Shown here piece by piece: positions 43,361-43,998 of a stretch of DNA of 43,998 nt. The number at the start of each line of letters is the position of its first letter. Within the stretch, counting starts at the first letter, position 1. The notes under the pieces are model-generated. The model had not been told where the DNA came from, did no database searches, and saw only the letters and a list, made by a program, of their open reading frames with translations. Position numbers and translations under genes: made by a program. The DNA is taken from NCBI RefSeq assembly GCF_014648035.1, contig NZ_BMQI01000045.1, positions 1-43,998 of the forward strand, given 5' to 3'. Source of the DNA: Shewanella algicola (GTDB taxonomy: Bacteria; Pseudomonadota; Gammaproteobacteria; Enterobacterales; Shewanellaceae).

Positions 43361-43702
43361 TTAAGGGCGTTTTGCGGTTATTTTACGGTACTGCAAAATA
43401 GAGAAATTCATTAAGTAAAATAGGCCAATACCGGCAAAATCAGCGGCAACATCGGCAGTTGAAGCGCTTCGATATGGTAGACGCGACTGAACGAGCTCTA
43501 TCAAAATGGCATAACTGCCTAATGCCGCACATAAATAAAACCATTTAGGCTTAAAGGCATAATGAGCAAGATAAGATAACGCAAAAAAGCTGCCTAAATG
43601 GCCAACTTTATCCATATGAGAAAAGGTTTGTGGGTAATTCGGTTTAGAAAAAACTAAATAGCTTGTCACAATCACGGCGACAACTAACGCAAGTTTAAAC
43701 AT
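43361..43702 (-). CDS. VanZ-like membrane protein
   Basis: A 113-residue protein with four predicted transmembrane helices and a conserved H-M-D-K-V-G-H pattern (H near residue 29) and a later E-L-V-Q motif. This is the pattern of the VanZ superfamily, whose function outside teicoplanin resistance is unknown. A GTG at 43720 adds six residues. Neither start has a strong ribosome-binding site, so the choice is tentative. Confidence 0.78.
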   Translation of the reverse strand: MFKLALVVAVIVTSYLVFSKPNYPQTFSHMDKVGHLGSFFALSYLAHYAFKPKWFYLCAALGSYAILIELVQSRLPYRSASTADVAADFAGIGLFYLMNFSILQYRKITAKRP

Positions 43703-43950
43703 ATTTTTGTAAGTGATCACGAGCGTTACATCAGCCTTGTGAAACGAGAATATACTTAATAATAAGAAACCTGTTTGATATTGTCACGAATAAACCACTA
43801 AGTGATGTCAATATTGTCGTTATTTGGCCTTTATCAGCCGATTGAATGACTCACCTACCAGGGTTAAACCCCGTAATAGTGGGCTTTGATGGTGCTTGTG
43901 TGATAAAAATATCCCCTTAGTTATTTTTTGTTAATTAACCTCAGATCTGG
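43703..43950. other. Intergenic region before the window edge
   Basis: About 250 AT-rich bases upstream of the VanZ-like gene. It should contain that gene's promoter. I see no strong -35/-10 pair and no repeat, RNA gene or terminator that I can support. Confidence 0.35.
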
Positions 43951-43998
43951 TTAAGCAAACACGATATTAGTGCTATCTAACAGCTCAAGTTCTTGAGC
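43951..43998 (-). CDS. Possible 3' end of an off-window minus-strand gene
   Basis: The minus-strand frame entering from the window edge stays open for 15 codons and stops at 43951-43953, reading A-Q-E-L-E-L-L-D-S-T-N-I-V-F-A. The other two minus frames close within a few codons. It is too short to identify. Confidence 0.25.
   Translation of the reverse strand, partial: AQELELLDSTNIVFA

Noticed and set aside
43840..43998. Possible terminator or repeat near the right edge (short palindromes such as CCAGATCTGG-like and GCTCAAG/CTTGAGC)
   Set aside because: The stems are too short and lack a T-run or a second copy; they could be chance.

Overview
The window is a chromosomal segment from a gammaproteobacterium, most probably Shewanella or a close relative in the Alteromonadales. 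I infer this from the gene order, the protein sequences and the moderately AT-rich base composition; I could not run a database search. Almost all of it is conserved core genome. The only clearly accessory stretch is the first ~3.7 kb. I did not find a convincing new biological system. The most unusual material is small: mobile-element debris, inverted-repeat elements, one Fur-box-like site and a duplicated tRNA array.

Layout. (1) 1-757: the terminator of an off-window gene, then a decayed IS630-family transposase fragment carrying a ~250-bp miniature inverted-repeat element. (2) 758-870: tRNA-Trp with its terminator, followed by ~0.9 kb with no supportable gene. (3) 1786-3687: an arsenic-type cassette (ArsR regulator, small thioredoxin-fold protein, broken thioredoxin-like gene cut by an IS3-family remnant, ArsP-type permease). 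(4) 3794-4607: holD-rimI. (5) 4713-16182, minus strand: the envelope and lipoate block lptE-holA-nadD-rsfS-rlmH-mrdA-rodA-mltB-rlpA-dacA-ybeD-lipB-lipA, headed by leuS (16567-19158), with a ~276-bp inverted-repeat element between leuS and lptE. (6) 19279-20088: ybeL and a DUF6482 gene. (7) 20245-25855, minus strand: miaB-phoH-ybeY-corC-lnt. (8) 26300-29424, plus strand: ubiF, pth, ychF. (9) 29626-30449: seven tRNA genes in the order Met-Leu-Gln-Gln-Met-Leu-Gln. (10) 30638-31669: a patatin-like protein. (11) 31747-34313, minus strand: lolB-ispE-prs. (12) 34550-41307, plus strand: hemA-prfA-prmC-sirB2-sirB1-(DUF819 permease)-kdsA. (13) 41466 to the end: an EamA transporter, a panE-like reductase and a VanZ-like protein.

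How the genes work together. Cell elongation and wall maintenance are served by PBP2/RodA, the PBP5-type carboxypeptidase DacA, MltB and RlpA. The outer membrane is served by LptE, Lnt, LolB and KdsA. Protein lipoylation needs LipB then LipA, with YbeD beside them. Translation and ribosome maturation use LeuS, RsfS, RlmH, YbeY, PhoH/YbeZ, MiaB, Pth, YchF, PrfA, PrmC, RimI and eight tRNAs. Cofactor and precursor supply comes from NadD, UbiF, HemA, IspE, Prs and a PanE-like enzyme. HolA and HolD are replication clamp-loader subunits.
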